From the NCBI GenBank assembly GCA_029852735.1, contig CM056820.1, positions 45,495,522 to 45,559,521 on the forward strand: a stretch of 64,000 nucleotides of DNA, written 5' to 3'. Within the stretch, counting starts at the first letter, position 1. Each line of letters starts with the position of its first letter. This stretch comes from Persea americana. Lineage: Eukaryota > Streptophyta > Magnoliopsida > Laurales > Lauraceae. Below the pieces are notes generated by a model. It saw nothing but the letters and a program-made list of their open reading frames with translations, did no database searches and was not told the origin of the DNA. Positions 61,420 to 64,000 of the stretch are shown here, piece after piece. Both the position numbers and the translations under genes were made by a program.

Positions 61420-61500
61420 TCTATAAAAATCTGTCTCAAACCCTAGCTCTAGCTCTAGCTCTAGCTCTAGCTCTAGATGGCTGGTTCGATTTCCAAGTAC
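61420..61500 (+). promoter_or_regulatory. Possible promoter and 5' leader, no credible ORF attached
   Basis: ctataaaaat at about 61421 is a TATA-like site. It is followed by aaaccctagctctagctc, a sequence type common in plant 5' leaders, with the hexamer agctct repeated to 61477. The next ATG (61477) opens only ten codons (MAGSISKYQK), so either an exon boundary follows or this is not a gene start. Confidence 0.3.
61444..61477. repeat. (TAGCTC)n, about 5.5 units
   Basis: Hexanucleotide microsatellite; on the minus strand it reads as a Leu-Glu repeat. Confidence 0.9.
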
Positions 61501-61524
61501 CAAAAATGACAATGGACTTTCCAA

Positions 61525-62200
61525 ATATTCTAGTTTTTAGAAGTCTGAAAGTGAATCCGTGTAATTGTCCGCGCTCGGTTTGGTTTATATTGATATCATT
61601 TTATATTCATATACTCTAGCTCTTCATAAGAGGCATTTTGGAACATTTTGAATATCTTGCTGTTATGGATAGAGCTGGATAAAAGGAAACTAAGAATGGG
61701 AATAAGAATTTTCTTTAATTTAATTAAATTGTAGTTTAAAACCAGACAATCTTCGATTGTATTGTGAGATGGAAGTATTGTTGTTGTTATTAATGTGCTT
61801 TATATGATAACAACCAACCTGCAGTAGCCTCAATGAGTTTAGTTTGATGATGAGTAGATAGCTAAGTTGGGGCTTTAAGCATCTATTGGTCAATTTTTTA
61901 GCCAAAGAATTAAATTAAATTAGTCTTCTAGGGGATTGTTTGACAGGGCCCACATAATTTGATGAATGTGCTCAAGTTTGCTAATGTGTCATAGCAGATC
62001 ACAAATCTTTTATGTACATTTTTAATCATTTCTAATTTATATACATTTTTTTATCATTTTAATAAGCTTGAGAAATTTTCCAATGCAACAGCATGTACTG
62101 CACACTTGCTCATGTACTATATTCTACTTTTCTCTATTTTTTTTTATAAACCCCTATTAAATCTGAACTTTTTTTATCTACCATATTAACCCAATTGGTC
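61525..62200. other. Non-coding stretch, no supported gene
   Basis: AT-rich with no recognised feature. The last bases tggtc (62196-62200) would be the 5-bp target site copy next to the copia LTR if its left end is as proposed. Confidence 0.4.
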
Positions 62201-62580
62201 TGTCAGCATGATGGCTCTACAAGAGCAAATAGTTGACTGAGCCAGCTGACAAGTTGACATTGGCATTGTGCAAAGCATGATGAGGCATGGTGCAAAGCAT
62301 GGGTAAAGGTAAGGCTTTTCATACTCTTGAGGCTATAAACAGAAGCATCTTGTATTGAGTTGGAGCAGAGTGAAGAAGCTAGCAGCTTGGTAGAGAGAGT
62401 GTCTGTGCCAGGGATTGGAGTTGTGTGTAAGAAACTCCATTGTAATCTTTCTCATGGTGATACTCTTGCCATCTTCTCCCATGGATGTAGGCTCAAGCCG
62501 AACTACGTAAAACCTTGTGTGTCATCTCTGGGGCTTGATCTTGTTATCTATGTAGCTTGATTGGTGCCCAAGGCACAACA
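62201..62580 (+). repeat. 5' LTR of the copia element (about 380 bp)
   Basis: Proposed from tgtcagcatgatggctctac to aaggcacaaca (TG...CA). It contains a TATA-like tataaac at 62334-62340 and cccatggatgtaggctcaag then gccgaactacgtaaaacctt, the R/U5-type segment of Tork-like plant LTRs. The right border is well supported by the adjacent primer site; the left border is inferred. Confidence 0.75.
62334..62340 (+). promoter_or_regulatory. TATA-like box in the copia LTR
   Basis: tataaac about 245 bp before the LTR end, at the expected place for the U3/R border. Confidence 0.45.
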
Positions 62581-62583
62581 AAC

Positions 62584-62595
62584 TGGCATCAGAGC
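62584..62595 (+). other. Primer binding site, initiator Met-tRNA type
   Basis: tggcatcagagc differs by one base (c for t) from the usual plant copia site tggtatcagagc, complementary to the 3' end of initiator Met-tRNA. It follows the LTR end by three bases. Confidence 0.85.
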
Positions 62596-63584
62596 TTCGA
62601 GTGATCAAGGAGATCCGTTGAATCGGATTTCAAGAGGGCCACGAATCTTGCAGATTGATTGCAGAAGATCAGGCAATCACAAGGTGGGCCACTGGTAGTT
62701 TTATAGAAGAAACTGAGGCAGACTTTGGCTCCGCTTTCTGCAAACAGAGAATCTAGTCTCTGTTTTTGGATCGAAACTGGAGTGGAGGTTCTGGGCTCTA
62801 TCATCTTCGCCGAGCAGAAGACCAAAGAAGGTAACCAGAAGAGTCCAGATCTCGTGTGGAAGAAAAGAGATCGATTTTGATCTTTGGTGGGGCATCGCAA
62901 ATTGCAAACCGGAGAAGAGACAGAAATCCGGGTTTCTGTTGCATCGCCATCACCGCTATGCCTTGGCAGGATAGGAAGCAGACCCATCTGCACCCGTTGC
63001 CGGAGAAAGGGACATCCGTCGCTGTCACCTCTGCCGCCTCACTGGGACTGCGTGTCGCCGAAGAAGAAGGGTCCCCCCTGGTGCTACAGCGCCGTTGCCG
63101 TGGAAGAAGAAGAAGACCAAGAGAGGGGAATCCCCTGGTCCCCTGGGTTCTTGTTGCAGAACAAGTTCTGAAAGGAAGAAGGAGATAGCTTTCTTTTTTT
63201 TTTTTTTTTTTTTGTTGAAAAAAGGGTCTCGGTTCTTGTTTTGACAAGTGACAAAAGGTAAGACTTGGTAGTCTGAAGTACCAAGGGAATTAATGGTCCT
63301 TAAAGCATCACATGAATTGGTGATCCATCAGTCCTAGTTGTAGGCCATGCCAGTTTCGAGTCCGGTTGACCTGGTCCACACAGGAAGCCCAGCAGCAAAG
63401 CATAAAGGTGCTAACGTCATCGCTGACTTCAGCAGATCTGTATGGTCAAAGACAGATTTGGCTAATCGAAGGCTGAAAATTATTTTCGCGATATCTTGAC
63501 GATCTAGAGTCCGATCTGAAATCCGTTTGAACCTGTGGACTCGTTGCGAGCAAATCTACGCATGTATGGTCAAAGATTCGCGGA
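62596..63584 (+). other. Copia leader between primer site and gag
   Basis: Nearly 1 kb, long for copia leaders. It has GA- and GC-rich parts and a T20 tract at 63194-63213. ORFs seen on either strand here share no family resemblance and are not called. Extra inserted sequence in the leader is possible. Confidence 0.5.
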
Positions 63585-64000
63585 ATGGCTGCAAGATTTG
63601 AAATTGAAAAATTCAACGGGAATAATGACCTCTGTCTATGGCGTTTGAAGATGCATACTTTGCTAGTTCAGAATGGTTTACATAAAGCTTTGAAGGAAAA
63701 GATTAATCTGCCTTAAAAATTGTCAAATGAAGAGAATGATGACTTGCTGGAAAAGGCGTACTATCAGATTCTGCTATTTTTTAGCGATGGTGTACTGCGA
63801 AAGGTTGCTCAAGAAAAAACTACTGCTGGCATATGGCAGAAGTTGGAAAACTTGTACATCACAGAGTCTCTCACGAATCATTTATATCTGAAGAAGAGGT
63901 TGTTCACCTTACAAATGCAGGAAGGTACGTCTGTTTCAAACCTCCTTGATTCTTTCACAAAAGCTATTATGGATCTTGAAAATATAAATGTTAAAATTGA
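63585..64000 (+). pseudogene. copia gag (UBN2-type), N-terminal part, with in-frame stop
   Basis: Starts MAARFEIEKFNGNNDLCLWR at 63585, continues LKMHTLLVQNGLHKALKE and meets a TAA at 63714-63716. Beyond it the same frame runs on with LLEKAYYQILLFFSDGVL, TTAGIWQKLENLYITES, and the hallmark LYLKKRLFTLQMQEGTSV, then LLDSFTKAIMDLENINV to the window end. F(x)GxNxxxWxxxM near the start and LxxxLYxLKMxEGxS later identify copia-type gag (nucleocapsid precursor). The single stop makes this copy defective unless it is read through. Confidence 0.9.

Larger units (their letters stand above)
62201..64000 (+). mobile_element. Ty1/copia retrotransposon, 5' part, continues past the right edge
   Basis: LTR, primer binding site, an unusually long leader of nearly 1 kb, and the start of gag lie in order on the plus strand. 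An in-frame stop in gag suggests a defective copy. The pol region and 3' LTR are outside the window. Confidence 0.85.

Noticed and set aside
62589..63247. Several overlapping ORFs on both strands between the copia primer site and gag
   Set aside because: They occupy the element leader, share no family resemblance and conflict with one another.
1..64000. A new defence or mobile gene system in the sense of linked functional genes
   Set aside because: Coding content is one possibly intact PMD gene plus pseudogenes and transposon remnants. The real novelty lies in the satellite structure and the rearranged PMD locus.

Overview
The window is nuclear DNA of a flowering plant. The evidence is spliced genes with GT-AG introns, plant-only families (plant mobile domain, IDM1-like PHD protein), plant LTR retrotransposons of Athila and SIRE/Tork types, and a tRNA-type SINE. 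I cannot name the species. Nothing here is prokaryotic, and no rRNA or tRNA gene was seen.

Region 1 (1-32705) is an uninterrupted satellite array: 23 complete head-to-tail monomers of about 1,391 bp and half of a 24th. It enters from the left edge. Monomers fall into six recognisable types (A-F). A full A-B-C-D-E-F hexamer lies at 8345-16687, and its D-E-F part is duplicated directly after it. Several other monomers are mosaics joining the front of one type to the back of another. Each monomer carries about 325 bp of palindromic modules, four copies spaced 81-82 bp, each able to form two hairpins. The many short ORFs in the array are by-products of this symmetry.

Region 2 (32706-43.5 kb) is mobile-element debris. 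It holds an Athila-like Ty3 remnant (gag and protease fragments, no reverse transcriptase or integrase, one LTR) whose broken 5' end forms the right border of the array. It also holds a probable solo copia LTR with a long GT microsatellite, a fold-back MITE and a second MITE.

Region 3 (44-60 kb) has two adjacent minus-strand genes. An IDM1-like chromatin-regulator gene at 44.1-48.0 kb is a pseudogene with many frameshifts and stops. Upstream of it, at 48.1-59.35 kb, is a plant mobile domain gene whose visible exons join in perfect phase. It has two copies of one linker exon, separated by about 8 kb that contains a plus-strand rhomboid/UBAC2-like pseudogene, a SINE and a perfect 44-bp inverted repeat. 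A 653-bp Mutator-type element with an exact 9-bp target duplication sits 42 bp upstream of the first visible exon.

Region 4 (60-64 kb) has 42-bp coding-compatible tandem repeats, a short hexanucleotide repeat, and the 5' end of a Ty1/copia element (LTR, primer binding site, leader, gag with an in-frame stop) that runs off the right edge. I see no complete, certainly functional gene. The plant mobile domain gene is the best candidate, but its first exon was not found.
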